A stretch of 64,000 nucleotides of DNA from Herbaspirillum sp. SJZ106 (GCF_006715495.1 NZ_VFNI01000005.1:434001-498000), one strand, 5' to 3'. Positions 26,452 through 38,129 are shown, counted from the stretch's first letter. Notes: generated from the sequence alone by a model not told the origin. Translations and numbers: made by a program.

Positions 26452-27093
26452 ATGGATCATCAGCAGAAAGACGCCGGCACGACCGCGGAACGCATCGCCG
26501 AGGCGCTGCGCATGCGCATCGTGCGCGGCGAGATAGCGGGCGGCGCGGCGCTCCGGCAAGACCATGTGGCGGAGGAATTCCAGTCCAGCCATGTCCCCGT
26601 GCGCGAAGCGTTCCAGCGCCTGGAAGCGCAGGGCCTGGTGGTGACCTTGCCGCGTCGCGGCGTGCGCGTGACTTCGCTGAACCCGGCCGTCATCAAGGAA
26701 AACGTCGAGATGCGCGCCGCGCTGGAGATCCTGGCGCTCAGGCACAGCGCGCCGAAATTCACGCCGGAGCACATCGAACGCCTGGAGCAGGCGCATGCCG
26801 CATGTTCGGAAGCCGCTTCGCTGGCGCAGTGGGACGCGGCCAATAACCTGTTCCACGAAATCCTCAGCAGCGAATGCGGCATGCCCAGGTTGCTGGCGGT
26901 GCTGCGGCAACTGCAACTGACCAATTCGCGCTACCTGTTTTCGACCGGCTTCAAGCGCGGCTGGCAGCCGCGTTCGGACCACGATCACATGCTGATCATC
27001 GATGCGCTGAAAGAGAAAAAGGTCGACCGCGCGCTGCAGCTGCTCAGCATGCATATCGGGACGATGGAGAGGGTGGGCTTCTCAGCGGCCTGA
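26452..27093 (+). CDS. bioR: GntR-family regulator of biotin synthesis, BioR-like
   Basis: 213 residues, FadR subfamily (FCD). The N-terminal winged HTH reads AERIAEALRMRIVRGEIAGG, then DHVAEEFQSSHVPVREAFQR and LPRRGVRVTSLNP. The C-terminal helical domain has the FCD pattern (NVEMRAALEILALRH, NNLFHEILSS, DHDHMLIIDALKE, LLSMHI). It is divergent from bioB, with BioR-like boxes next to both genes, which strongly supports a biotin repressor role of the BioR type known best from Alphaproteobacteria. No ribosome site precedes the ATG; the palindrome occupies that place. Translation may be leaderless. The symbol is assigned from context and motif, not from alignment. Confidence 0.82.
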   Translation: MDHQQKDAGTTAERIAEALRMRIVRGEIAGGAALRQDHVAEEFQSSHVPVREAFQRLEAQGLVVTLPRRGVRVTSLNPAVIKENVEMRAALEILALRHSAPKFTPEHIERLEQAHAACSEAASLAQWDAANNLFHEILSSECGMPRLLAVLRQLQLTNSRYLFSTGFKRGWQPRSDHDHMLIIDALKEKKVDRALQLLSMHIGTMERVGFSAA

Positions 27094-27144
27094 GCCGGCG
27101 CATAAGGCGCCATGGCAGGCATGGCGCGCAAATTGGAGACGCCG

Positions 27145-27906
27145 TCAGCGTGCCCCGGTCGGCGCCAGCAGGCCGTTGACGGCATCGTTGACGATCACGG
27201 ACGGCAGCGAATTGCGGTCGTTCCTGACGATCACCATATCTTTCTCGATATCGCCCGGCAGCGCCAGTTGGCCGATGTAGGCGCAATCCGCGCTGCAGGT
27301 GTAGCGCAGCACGGCCTTGCCGCGGCTGGCCTCGATGATGTACTGGCCGTTCTCTATGCCGTAGTAGCGCACGCCCACCAGCGCCGCCGCTGCGCCGGCT
27401 TGCGGATCTTCATAGAAATACTCCCCGCTGTCGACGCGCACATAATGCGGCCACGGCATGGCTCCGGGCGGGGCGATGCCGGCAATCTGGACATCGTTGA
27501 GCTTGAGCCGCAGCGGTTCCGCGCGTACGGTTTGGGCTGCCGCTGCGGCCTTGTCCGGCAGGCGTACGTCGCCGGCAAGGGCGCTGCCGGCCTGTGCCTG
27601 CAGCTCGGCCTGGCGGCGCCGGTACCAGTCGAGCAGGCAGGCGCGATCGCGGCAGTTCTGTTCGCGCCAGCGCCATTGCTGGTCCGAAGCGATGGTGAAG
27701 GCGCGCCTGTCGGCGGCATGCATGCGGGCCAGGCGGAACGCCTTGCCCAACTGGTCGTCCAGCGCGGAAAGTTCGCTATCTCCGCAAATGGTTTTTTCGT
27801 TGGCGGAACCGGCTTTGCTGCAATCGAAACCGGCGGCAACGGCCGGGGCGCTGGCGAAGGCGCAATGCGCAGCGAAGGCCGCAGCGTAAAGGATGGTTTT
27901 CTTCAT
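27145..27906 (-). CDS. Secreted LprI-like (DUF1311) protein
   Basis: 253 residues. A signal peptide MKKTILYAAAFAAHCAFASA (cleavage near AVAAG) is followed by the LprI/DUF1311 domain: FDCSKAGSANEKTICGDSEL, LDDQLGKAFR, then WRWREQNCRDRACLLDWYRR. In this family paired cysteines frame a helical domain; the Mycobacterium LprI protein inhibits lysozyme. The C-terminal 130 residues (YVRVDSGEYFYEDPQ, RYTCSADCAYIGQLALPGD) are a separate domain I do not recognise. The start at 27906 places the signal peptide at the N-terminus; no strong ribosome site is seen. It lies alone, convergent with the bioR-like gene. Confidence 0.75.
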   Translation of the reverse strand: MKKTILYAAAFAAHCAFASAPAVAAGFDCSKAGSANEKTICGDSELSALDDQLGKAFRLARMHAADRRAFTIASDQQWRWREQNCRDRACLLDWYRRRQAELQAQAGSALAGDVRLPDKAAAAAQTVRAEPLRLKLNDVQIAGIAPPGAMPWPHYVRVDSGEYFYEDPQAGAAAALVGVRYYGIENGQYIIEASRGKAVLRYTCSADCAYIGQLALPGDIEKDMVIVRNDRNSLPSVIVNDAVNGLLAPTGAR

Positions 27907-28261
27907 GGCGTTGGCGAAATGACGTGGCGGATGATCGGCATCGGGAACTGGAAGGCGGAAAGCGGAAAGCGCCGCGGGGCAAGCGTGAGCGGCGTTTCCA
28001 TGATGTTCCTCCCATGTTGCGGCGATGCGATATGCGCAAGCATGGCATCGCCGTTGCAGGCGCAAAACGACAAGAAGAGAGGTCTTTTTTTTAAAATCTT
28101 TGCAGGTGAAAAAGCGTGTTCGGACTTCTTTACATCCGAATTCCGGATGCGGCTTCGATGGCATGCCGATGCATTGCGCGCGGCGCGTTTCCTATCCAAG
28201 TAAAATCGCGTTTTCACGACGGTGAAGCGAAGCCGGCGGGATACCAGGGAGACGGACAGGA
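27907..28261. other. Intergenic region between divergent LprI-like gene and polB
   Basis: About 355 bases, AT-richer between 28050 and 28215. No supported gene. It should contain the promoters of both divergent genes. I searched for a LexA box (CTG-N10-CAG with an AT-rich core) ahead of polB and did not find one. Confidence 0.4.
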
Positions 28262-30670
28262 ATGCAGGACAAGGGCGGCCGGGATGGCCGGGATCAAGTG
28301 CAGGAAGGCGAGCGCCGGGGATTCATCCTCAGCCGCCATTGGCGCGATACGCCTGCCGGGATCGAGGTCGAACTGTGGCTGGCCACCGATGACGGCCCGC
28401 AATGCCTGCGCTTGCCGCCGCAGCAGGCGGTGGCCTTCATTCCCCGATCCGAGCGCGAACGGGTGGAACCTTTGCTGGCCGGCGACGGCAGTTTCGAACT
28501 GCGTGCGCTGGACAACCTGAAAGACTTCAGCCAGCGGCCGGTGATGGGGCTGTATGCGCGCCATTATCGCAAGCTGCTGAAGAAGGAAAAGCAACTGATA
28601 GAAAACGGCATCCCGGTCTATGAGGCCGACGTGCGCCCGCCGGAGCGCTACCTGATGGAACGCTTCATCAATGCGCCGCTGGCTTTTTCGGGAACGCCGG
28701 CGGCCGACGGCGCGCTCACGGAGGTGCGCATCCGCCCGCTGGCGGGCTACCGGCCGCAACTCAGGCTGGCCTCGCTGGACATCGAAACCAGCTGGCACGG
28801 CGACCTGTATTCGATCGCCCTGGAAGGCTGCGGGCAGCGTACCGTCTACACCCTGGGGCCGGCCAGCGGCGCCGTGGACACGGTGGATTTCGCGCTGCAT
28901 TTTTGCGCCAGCCGCAAGGAGCTGATCGAACGCCTCAACGAATGGATGGCGCGCCACGACCCGGACGCCATCATCGGCTGGAACCTGATCCAGTTCGACC
29001 TCAACGTGCTGCAGAAGCAGGCGGACAAGTTCAAGACGCCATTGCGCCTGGGGCGCCGCGGCGCGCCGCTGGAATGGCGCGAGCACGGTTTTCGCGCCAA
29101 CCACATGCTGGTGACGGCGCCGGGCCGGCTGGTCATCGACGGCATCGAAAGCCTGCGCTCGGCGTTCTGGAATTTCCCCTCGTTCAGCCTGGAAAACGTG
29201 GCGCAAACGCTGCTGGGGGAGGGCAAGGCGATCGCCACGCCTTACCAGCGCATGGATGAGATCGACCGCATGTTCGCCGAGGACAAGGCGGCCCTGGCCA
29301 CCTACAACCTGAAAGACTGCGAGCTTGTCACCCGCATCTTCGCCAAGACCGAGATCCTCGAGTTCCTGCTGGAGCGCGCCAGCGTCACCGGCTTGCCGGC
29401 CGACCGCAGCGGCGGCTCGGTGGCGGCGTTCACCCACCTCTACATGCCGCACATGCACCGCAAAGGCTATGTGGCGCCCAACCTGGGCGACGCCGAAGCC
29501 ATCGCCAGCCCGGGCGGCTTTGTGATGGACTCGCGCTCGGGGCTGTACGACTCGGTGATCGTGCTGGATTACAAGAGCCTGTACCCGAGCATCATCCGCA
29601 GCTTCCTGATCGATCCGGTCGGACTGGTGGACGGCATGCACAACGAGCCCGAAGCCGATACCGTGCCGGGCTTCAACGGCGCCCGCTTTTCCCGCCGCAG
29701 CCATAGCCTGCCGGCCATCATCGAGCAGATCTGGCAAGAGCGCGAGGCCGCCAAGCGGCACGGCAACCAGCCGCTGTCGCAGGCGCTGAAGATCATCATG
29801 AACTCCTTCTACGGCGTGCTGGGCTCGACCGTGTGCCGTTTCTTCGATTCGCGCCTGGCCTCGTCGATCACCCGGCGCGGGCACGAGATCATGCACCGCA
29901 CGCGCGAACTGATCGAAGAACAGGGCTATGAAGTGATCTATGGCGATACCGACTCCACCTTCGTCTGGTTGAAACGCGCGCACAGCGATGAACAGGCGCG
30001 CGCCATCGGACTGGACCTGGTGCGCACGATCAACGACTGGTGGCGCCGCCGCCTGCGCGAGCAATACCAGTTGGACAGCGCGCTGGAACTGCAATTCGAA
30101 GTGCATTACCAGCGCTTCCTGATGCCCAGCGTGCGCGGTTCCGACGTCGGTAGCAAGAAGCGCTACGCCGGCTACGTGCGCACCGCCCAGGGCGAAGACA
30201 AGCTGACCTTCAAGGGACTGGAAACCGTGCGCACCGACTGGACGCCGCTGGCGCAGCAGTTCCAGCAGGAGCTTTACCTGCGCATCTTCAGGAAGGAGCC
30301 TTACCGCGAATACATCGCCGCGTATGTGGCCGACCTGCTGGCGGGCAAGCTGGATGCGCAACTGGTCTACCGCAAGCGCCTGCGCCGGCAACTCGACCAT
30401 TATGAAAAGAATGTGCCGCCGCACGTGCGCGCCGCGCGCATGGCCGACGAGGTGAACAAGGGGGACGGGCGGCCGCTGCAGTACCAGCAGGGCGGCTGGA
30501 TCAACTACGTGATGACCACGGCCGGGCCGGAGCCCCTGGAAAAACGCAGCGCCGCCATCGACTACGCGCACTATCTGGAGCGCCAGCTGGCGCCGGTGGC
30601 CGACGCCATCCTGGCTTTCGTCGGCGACAGCTTCGCCAGCGTCACTTCACCGCAACGGGAACTGTTCTGA
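28262..30670 (+). CDS. polB: DNA polymerase II (family B)
   Basis: 802 residues, close to E. coli Pol II. The 3'-5' exonuclease motifs are visible: [10 protein letters not shown] (Exo I), [10 protein letters not shown] (Exo II) and [13 protein letters not shown] (Exo III). Polymerase motifs are [15 protein letters not shown] (A), [13 protein letters not shown] (B) and [11 protein letters not shown] (C, with the catalytic Asp pair). Family role: translesion and repair synthesis, SOS-induced in E. coli; no LexA box is visible here. ACAGGA lies immediately before the ATG with GGAG further up. A monocistronic gene. Confidence 0.95.
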   Translation: MQDKGGRDGRDQVQEGERRGFILSRHWRDTPAGIEVELWLATDDGPQCLRLPPQQAVAFIPRSERERVEPLLAGDGSFELRALDNLKDFSQRPVMGLYARHYRKLLKKEKQLIENGIPVYEADVRPPERYLMERFINAPLAFSGTPAADGALTEVRIRPLAGYRPQLRLASLDIETSWHGDLYSIALEGCGQRTVYTLGPASGAVDTVDFALHFCASRKELIERLNEWMARHDPDAIIGWNLIQFDLNVLQKQADKFKTPLRLGRRGAPLEWREHGFRANHMLVTAPGRLVIDGIESLRSAFWNFPSFSLENVAQTLLGEGKAIATPYQRMDEIDRMFAEDKAALATYNLKDCELVTRIFAKTEILEFLLERASVTGLPADRSGGSVAAFTHLYMPHMHRKGYVAPNLGDAEAIASPGGFVMDSRSGLYDSVIVLDYKSLYPSIIRSFLIDPVGLVDGMHNEPEADTVPGFNGARFSRRSHSLPAIIEQIWQEREAAKRHGNQPLSQALKIIMNSFYGVLGSTVCRFFDSRLASSITRRGHEIMHRTRELIEEQGYEVIYGDTDSTFVWLKRAHSDEQARAIGLDLVRTINDWWRRRLREQYQLDSALELQFEVHYQRFLMPSVRGSDVGSKKRYAGYVRTAQGEDKLTFKGLETVRTDWTPLAQQFQQELYLRIFRKEPYREYIAAYVADLLAGKLDAQLVYRKRLRRQLDHYEKNVPPHVRAARMADEVNKGDGRPLQYQQGGWINYVMTTAGPEPLEKRSAAIDYAHYLERQLAPVADAILAFVGDSFASVTSPQRELF

Positions 30671-30687
30671 CGGGGCGGTTGCAGGGA

Positions 30688-30873
30688 CTATCGGGGCAGG
30701 TGCGAATCGGAGTCGCCAAGGCGAGCCGCAATGCCCTGCGGTTTGCTCCCGCTGCTGCGGAAAACCTTGCGCCAGATGAAGTAGCCGAATGCCAGCGCGC
30801 CTACCACTACGTACAAGGCGTAGAAGGTCAATGCGTAGGCCCCGTAGTGCGCCAAGGTTTGGAAGATGTTCAT
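30688..30873 (-). CDS. Small single-TM membrane protein, unknown
   Basis: 61 residues. A hydrophobic helix covers about residues 12-34 (YALTFYALYVVVGALAFGYF) and a basic tail follows (WRKVFRSSGSK), so the C-terminus is probably cytoplasmic. The ATG has GAGGGAAAAA directly upstream, a good ribosome site, which is the main reason to believe it is real. It is convergent with polB and isolated. No family recognised; size and layout are like small accessory subunits of membrane complexes, but nothing nearby supports that. Confidence 0.55.
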   Translation of the reverse strand: MNIFQTLAHYGAYALTFYALYVVVGALAFGYFIWRKVFRSSGSKPQGIAARLGDSDSHLPR

Positions 30874-31285
30874 TTTTCCCTCATGCAGGAAGGGAGACGT
30901 GTTGTCATCGCGTCATCCTGTTTCCTGCCAAGCCAGTCGTATATCGGGAGTTTTCCGTCCCGGTGTGTATGCATTTCGATTCCCGTCGAAATGCCCGATA
31001 GACCATTGTGCCAAGCAATTCGCGATTGCTCCAGAGGGAAAATCCCGAAAAATCATAAAACCGGGCAATCAATCGCTATCGCGAGTGCCGCGCATTGCAT
31101 CGAAAACCATCCCCATTGAAGCGGCAATGCCATTTTCAATGAGGGCCCTGGCCCTCTCCGTTTTTGCAAAAAATGGATTGATCAACTTGTGCATTGACGC
31201 TTTTGTATTTATCAAGCATTCTGCTTACCTTGTATGTAACTGGCCATGCGGCAATATTTTTTAAAACTAGAAAATAAATCTGCCA
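30874..31285. other. AT-rich intergenic region ahead of the broken aspT
   Basis: About 410 bases, clearly richer in A/T than surrounding genes, particularly 31130-31285. No supported gene or terminator. It probably contains the promoter of the aspartate/alanine operon and of the small membrane protein. Confidence 0.4.
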
Positions 31286-33016
31286 TGGGTTGTTTATGAC
31301 GATTCGATTGTCGCTTTATTGACGGCAATTCCAGAGGCGGTATTGTTTGCCGCGCTGGCCATTGGATATGGCCTTGGAAAAATAAAATTCGGACCGATTC
31401 AATTAGGCGGCGTATGCGGAACGCTGATTGCCGCGCTCGTCCTCGGCTAGCTGGGCGTCACGCTTGCCCCGCATATCAAGACCGTTTTCTTCGCGCTCTT
31501 CATCTTCTCCCTGGGCTTCGCCGGCGGCCCGCAATTCTTCGCCAACCTGAATGCCAAAGGCCTGCGGCTGGGGGCGTTTTGCCTGATCGAAGTGGTGGTC
31601 GTACTCTGCATGGTGCTGGCCGCGACATACGTATTGCAGCTTGATCCGGGCACCGCCGCCGGGTTGATGGCCGGGGCCGCCACCGAATCGGCGATCGTCG
31701 GCACGGCGACCGATGCCATCTCAAAACTGCCGCTCCCGATTGCGCAAGTCACGCAATTGCAGGCCAACATTGTCACCGCCTATTCCATTACCTATATCTT
31801 TGGACTGATCACGATTGTTATCGCGACAAGCCAGGTGTTCCCATTGCTGTTGCGCATCGATATCCGCGCCGAAGCAAAAAGGCTCTGGGCGGAAATGGGA
31901 GGAGAGGGCGATGACCGGGAAAACGCTGTCATCGCGGCGCCCGACCTGGTCGGGCGTATTTATCGGATCGGCGGGCCGGCCAGTGCGGCGCCAGGAAAGA
32001 CCATTGCCGAGATCGGCATCCAGCTGGGCGACCGGATCAGCATCGTGCGCATGCACCGGCACGGAAATGACGTCGCCATCCATCCGGCGCTGCGGCTTGA
32101 ACCCGATGACGAAGTGCTGGTGGTGGGGCGCCGCGACGCGTTGATCAGGATAGCCCCCTTGCTCGGCGAAGAGTTGGCCAACACGCCGGAATTGAATACG
32201 GGGTTGCACACGCAAAACATCGTCGTGCGCAACAAATCCCTGCAAGGACGCACGCTGCTCGAACTGCTATCGGGCTTGCCGCCCAACCTGCATATCGCCA
32301 TGATCAGGCGTGGCGAACAGAGTTTGCCCTTGCTTCCCGAGGTTGAGCTGCAGCTCAACGATGTCATCCGGCTGTGCGCCGTGGCGGCGACATACAAGGC
32401 GGCATTTTCCGAGGTGATCCCCCTGATCGGAAAACCCCTCCCGGAAAACCGTCGGAGCAATATCGGCGTGCTGGGGCTGGGGATACTGCTGGGGATTTTC
32501 CTCGGCGGATTGAGCGTACGCATCGGCGATACGCCATTTTCGGCCGGCACCGGCGGCGGCGCCTTGCTGACCGGGCTGCTGCTGGGGTGGTATGGCGCAA
32601 AACGCCCCGATCTTCCTACCATCAACAAGGATGCCCTGATTCTTCTCAAGGATATCGGGCTCACGGTTTTCATCGCCTGCGTCGGCCTGGAAGCCGGTCC
32701 CCAGGCCTTGGATCTGCTTTCCCGATATGGCATCACCTTGCCGCTGATCGGCGTCGCCGTGGCGCTGGTTCCGGCACTGGTTTCGTTGCTGGTGGGGCAT
32801 TTCTTCTTCAAGTTGAGCGCGCCGATCCTGCTCGGGGCGATCGCCGGCCAACAATGCAGCACGCCGGCATTAAGCGGCATCCAGAATGCCGCCGGCAACT
32901 CCACGCCGTTGCTCGGGTACACCATTACCTACGCGATTTCAAATGTCGTGTTGCCCCTGCTTGGTCCACTGGTCGTTGCATTGGCCGGTGTCGTGGGACA
33001 GATGGCGAGACATTAG
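31286..33016 (+). pseudogene. Broken aspartate:alanine exchanger gene (first aspT copy)
   Basis: Translating this frame gives an AspT-family transporter paralogous to the next gene: PEAVLFAALAIGYGLGKIKF aligns with the second copy's PEIALFLSLAVGYYIGKIQF. Two defects are visible. No start codon lies in frame between the stop at 31268 and the homology; ATG at 31296 is one base out of frame. A TAG at 31448-31450 falls where the intact copy has CAG (Gln of SQVGVT), a single C-to-T change. The rest is open to 33016, with two TrkA_C-like regulatory segments (about 31930-32400) and a conserved second membrane half (GTGGGALLTGLLLGWYGAKR). A shorter product from the GTG at 31592 would lack the first helices. 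The frame after the stop is undamaged, so decay is recent. Confidence 0.8.
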
Positions 33017-33025
33017 AATGCATTG

Positions 33026-33070
33026 CATCACTCACATCACTCACATCACTCACATCACTCACATCACTCA
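33026..33070 (+). repeat. Tandem repeat, five copies of CATCACTCA
   Basis: Five exact 9-base copies between the broken and the intact aspT genes, 82 bases before the intact gene start. The unit does not match flanking sequence. Copy number changes could alter spacing between promoter elements or mRNA leader length of the downstream operon. Confidence 0.95.
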
Positions 33071-33151
33071 CCGCGAGATTGGGTCTGGGCAAGTATTGAT
33101 AGAACGCATCCACTGTATTCACTTTATTTACTGTATTGAAAGGTGGTAATC

Positions 33152-34840
33152 ATGGAATGGTTACATCAGTTATTTTCACGGTCTCCTGAAATTGCGTTGT
33201 TCCTGTCCCTTGCGGTCGGCTACTACATAGGGAAGATCCAGTTCGGGAAATTCCAGCTCGGCGGCGTGGCCGGTTCGCTGCTGGTTGCCGTCTTGGTCAG
33301 CCAGGTTGGCGTCACCATCGATCCCGGCGTGAAATCGGTGCTGTTCGCCCTGTTCATCTATGCCGTCGGTTACGAGAGCGGCCCGCAATTCTTCAATTCG
33401 CTGGGCCGACAATCGGTCCGCGAGATCATCCTCGCCGCCGTGCTGGCCATCACCGGGCTGGCGACAGTGGTCGTCATGGCGCGGCTGTTCGGGCTGGATA
33501 AGGGGTTGGCAGCCGGCGTGGCCGCCGGAGGGCTGACGCAATCGGCCATCATCGGCACCGCGGGCGACGCCATCAACAAGCTCGGGCTGGCGGCGGAAGA
33601 GGTCCAGCGGCTGCAGGGCAATGTGGCGGTCGGCTATGCCGTGACCTACGTATTCGGATCGTTCGGCGCGATTCTGGTATGCGTCAACTTGCTGCCCAGG
33701 TTCATGGGGCGGAGCATCAAGGAAGATGCCGTGCGCGCCGAAACGGCCATGCAAGGCGGCCTGCAAGTCCTGGCTCCCGGGCAGGAAGCCGCCGCGCCGG
33801 ACCTGGTCGGCCGGATTTACCAGATCGGCGACCATGCCGACCTCACCGTCGAGCAGCTTGAAAAAGAGCATGCCGCGCATGGCATTACCATCGAGCGTCT
33901 CAAGCGCCATGGCAAGATCATCGAAATATCGCCCGAGCTCAAGCTGGAGACGGGCGACATCGTCCTGGCGGTCGGACGCCGGCAGGCCATGGTCGATATC
34001 GTGCCGATCTTCAGCAAGGAACTGTACGCGGTCGAGGGCATGGAGCTGATGATGGAGCGGCGCGACATCGTCCTGGTCAACAAGGAATATCACAACAGGA
34101 CGGTCGGCGACATCCGCGCCAACACCTCGCAACAGGTCCGGCACGGCATCTATGTCGTCCAGATCCAGCGCATGGGGAAAGTACTGCCCATGCAGGAAAA
34201 AACCGTGGTCCAGGCCGGCGATGTGGTGTCGGTATTCGGCTCGGAACAAGATATCAAGCGCGTCTCTTCCCTGATCGGTTATGCGGTCGTGCCCAGCGCC
34301 AAGACCGACTTCGTCTACCTCGGCGCCGGCCTGGTGGTCGGTTTGCTGGTCGGCCTGCTGACGGCGCGCATCGGCTCGATTCCATTGACCCTGGGCAGCG
34401 GAGGCGGAGCCTTGCTATCGGGCTTGCTGTTTGGCTGGTTGCGCGCCAAACGCCAGACCTTCGGCGCGATGCCCAACGGCGCCGTACAGATCCTCAAGGA
34501 CCTGGGCCTGGCCGGCTTCGTGGTGGTGGTCGGCCTGTCATCGGGCTTGCAGGCGGTGCAGACCGTCAAGCAGCAAGGGCTGACCCTGTTCGGCGTGGGC
34601 GTGGTGGTCACCGTGCTGCCCTTGATCCTCACCATGCTGATCGGCCGCTACGTCCTGCGTTATGACAATACCGCCATCTTCGCCGGCGCCCTGAGCGGCT
34701 CGCGCAGCGCCAATCCGGCGTTCGGCGAGGTGCTCGACAAGGCCGAAAACTCGATCCCGACCGTACCCTTCGCCATCACCTACGCGCTGGCCAACGTCTT
34801 CCTGACCTTGTTGGGGCCGCTCATCGTGGCGTTGGTATAG
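33152..34840 (+). CDS. aspT: Aspartate:alanine exchanger
   Basis: 562 residues, AAE transporter family. The first membrane half (ALFLSLAVGYYIGKIQFGKF; FALFIYAVGYESGPQFF; GGLTQSAIIGTAGDAINKLG) and the second (GSGGGALLSGLLFGWLRAKR; FVVVVGLSSGLQAV; AGALSGSRSANPAFGEVLDK) flank a cytoplasmic region with two TrkA_C-type domains (about 200-370). GGTGG lies seven bases before the ATG; the frame could begin nine bases earlier at a GTG. Together with asdA downstream it forms the known proton-motive cycle: aspartate in, decarboxylated to alanine consuming a proton, alanine out in electrogenic exchange. Confidence 0.92.
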   Translation: MEWLHQLFSRSPEIALFLSLAVGYYIGKIQFGKFQLGGVAGSLLVAVLVSQVGVTIDPGVKSVLFALFIYAVGYESGPQFFNSLGRQSVREIILAAVLAITGLATVVVMARLFGLDKGLAAGVAAGGLTQSAIIGTAGDAINKLGLAAEEVQRLQGNVAVGYAVTYVFGSFGAILVCVNLLPRFMGRSIKEDAVRAETAMQGGLQVLAPGQEAAAPDLVGRIYQIGDHADLTVEQLEKEHAAHGITIERLKRHGKIIEISPELKLETGDIVLAVGRRQAMVDIVPIFSKELYAVEGMELMMERRDIVLVNKEYHNRTVGDIRANTSQQVRHGIYVVQIQRMGKVLPMQEKTVVQAGDVVSVFGSEQDIKRVSSLIGYAVVPSAKTDFVYLGAGLVVGLLVGLLTARIGSIPLTLGSGGGALLSGLLFGWLRAKRQTFGAMPNGAVQILKDLGLAGFVVVVGLSSGLQAVQTVKQQGLTLFGVGVVVTVLPLILTMLIGRYVLRYDNTAIFAGALSGSRSANPAFGEVLDKAENSIPTVPFAITYALANVFLTLLGPLIVALV

Positions 34841-34881
34841 AGGATTTCCCCCTTCAGGATATTTTTGCCGTCATCCCTTAG

Positions 34882-36546
<1,665 letters not shown>

Positions 36547-36560
36547 GGCGCAAGGAAGGC

Positions 36561-36591
36561 GGGGCCGATATCGCATGGCGATGTCGGCCCC
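36561..36591. terminator. Strong hairpin between convergent asdA and SsuA-like gene
   Basis: GGGGCCGATATCGC (36561-36574) pairs with GCGATGTCGGCCCC (36578-36591), 14 bp with one G-T pair and a 3-base loop. No T-run follows on either strand, so it may act as an mRNA 3' stabiliser or a weak terminator. Confidence 0.6.
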
Positions 36592-36637
36592 GCGCCCGCG
36601 TCCGGCCAATCCATATTCGGACGCTATATGGCTTGAA

Positions 36638-37675
36638 TCAGCTTCCCCCTTGCGGATAGGCTTCTTCAAAGAAGTAGTCCTTCCATGAAGCGGGGCGGTG
36701 CCTGATCGCGCCCACATCGGCCAGGAACGACGCCAATTTATACGTGTTCTGGGGCTGCAGGGTGTATTGGACATCCGGCAATGAAATGATCTCCTGGATG
36801 AAGCTCACCGGCAGTCTGGAGTTCTCCAGGCGGACATAGGCCGCGGCCGCTTCGGCCTTGTTGTTGCGGACGAACGCCAGGGCTTCGGCCAGGGCTTTTC
36901 TGAGGGCGATGAACGTCTTCGGGTTCTCGCGCTGGAAGCGCTCCGGGGCCCACAGGATATTGAGGGTGGCCGGCCCGCCAAGAATGTCGTAGGACGAAGC
37001 GATTTTGCGGATGGCCGGGTCCTTCAGCTCCTGGAACTGGAACGGCGGGCTGGCAAAGTGCGCATTGACCTCGGTCTTCCCCGACAGCAGCGCCGCTGCG
37101 GCTTCGCTATGCGGCAGGCTGACGGTCAGCTCATCGAAATGATTGAAATGCTCCTTCCCATATTGCGCGCTGGCGGCGATCTGCAGTAGCCGCGCATGCA
37201 GGGAAATGGTGGTGGCGGGGAGGGCGATGCGGTCTTTCGGCCCGAAATCGCCCAGCGTCCTGACCGCCGGATTGCGCGTCAGCAGATAGGTCGGCAACGA
37301 ACCCAGCGCGGCGATGGCCTTGATGTTTTGCTTGCCGTAGGTGCGGTCCCATATCGTCAGCAAGGGCGGCAATCCGGTGGAGGCCACGTCCAGCGTATTG
37401 GACAGGATCGCATCGTTGATCGCCGCGCCGCCGGAGAGCTGCTTCCATTCGACGTTGGCCTGGATGCCTTCCTGACTGGCATATTTCTCGATCAGCTTCT
37501 GGTCGCGCACCACATGCAGCAGGATATCGCCGACATCGAACTGGTAGGCGATGCGAATCTGCCCCTCCGCATGGGCCTGGCCCGCCAGCAAGAACATGGC
37601 AGGCGCCAGCAGCTTGGCAATGCGGGCAAGCCACGGCACTGGCTTCTGGTTTTTAGTTTGATTGGACGTCGGCAT
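36638..37675 (-). CDS. SsuA/TauA-like ABC transporter substrate-binding protein
   Basis: 345 residues, NMT1/THI5-like type II binding protein of the nitrate/sulfonate/taurine group. Signal peptide KLLAPAMFLLAGQAHAEG, then IRIAYQFDVGDILLHVVRDQ, GGAAINDAILSNTLDVASTG, LLTRNPAVRTLGDF and PHSEAAAALLSGKTEVNAHF. GGAG lies about seven bases before the ATG at 37675 (an adjacent TTG is in frame). About 160 bases downstream of a DUF971 gene that ends a same-strand operon containing a complete related ABC system, so it may be an extra binding protein for that system, or independent. Substrate unknown; sulfonate-type is a family guess. Confidence 0.85.
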   Translation of the reverse strand: MPTSNQTKNQKPVPWLARIAKLLAPAMFLLAGQAHAEGQIRIAYQFDVGDILLHVVRDQKLIEKYASQEGIQANVEWKQLSGGAAINDAILSNTLDVASTGLPPLLTIWDRTYGKQNIKAIAALGSLPTYLLTRNPAVRTLGDFGPKDRIALPATTISLHARLLQIAASAQYGKEHFNHFDELTVSLPHSEAAAALLSGKTEVNAHFASPPFQFQELKDPAIRKIASSYDILGGPATLNILWAPERFQRENPKTFIALRKALAEALAFVRNNKAEAAAAYVRLENSRLPVSFIQEIISLPDVQYTLQPQNTYKLASFLADVGAIRHRPASWKDYFFEEAYPQGGS

Positions 37676-37833
37676 CAAGGGCTCCTCTGCGTCTGCTGCC
37701 GAACTCAGAATAAGTTCCTGTCGCAGCAGGGAAAGCCTGACATCCTATTGGCCATGGGCTGGACACTCAAAGAATGTTTACGAAGATCCATAGCCGCTTT
37801 TTGCGCTTGGCGTGCCGGCTTCGCATCCCGACG

Positions 37834-38118
37834 CTACTCGAGCCCAAACAGGAATGGCCAGGGATAGATGCCGCGGTCATGGCCATCGCTGAATACCAAT
37901 TGAATGCCGTACTGGCCGACCGGCGCGATGGTGTTCAGCCGGATATCGGCCGCCGGCGCCGGGCCTTGTCCGGTTCGTTGCGCCAGCGCGAGGCAGTCGG
38001 CGCAGCGACAGGCCTGTCGCAAAGCCAGGTACGACAACTGTTGCCGACGGCCGTCATCCCAGTCGATGACCAGTGAGGCGGTGGCGGTATGGTTGGTGAT
38101 GCGCAGTGGATACGACAT
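37834..38118 (-). CDS. DUF971 (GBBH-like N-terminal domain) protein
   Basis: 94 residues. Family pattern: a short beta-rich domain with LVIDWDDGRRQQLSYLALRQ, CRCADCLA, and a C-terminal GQYGIQLVFSDGHDRGIYPW. DUF971 domains occur fused to Mrp/ApbC iron-sulfur carrier ATPases and at the N-terminus of gamma-butyrobetaine hydroxylase, where they bind zinc. The three Cys here could do so. It is 11 bases after the HEAT-repeat gene, at the end of the flavoprotein/ferredoxin/ABC operon, where a role in iron-sulfur maturation is conceivable. Confidence 0.8.
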   Translation of the reverse strand: MSYPLRITNHTATASLVIDWDDGRRQQLSYLALRQACRCADCLALAQRTGQGPAPAADIRLNTIAPVGQYGIQLVFSDGHDRGIYPWPFLFGLE

Positions 38119-38129
38119 GGCGCAGGCGC

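Noticed and set aside
28100..28261. LexA box in front of polB
   Set aside because: No CTG-N10-CAG with suitable core found by eye in the upstream region.
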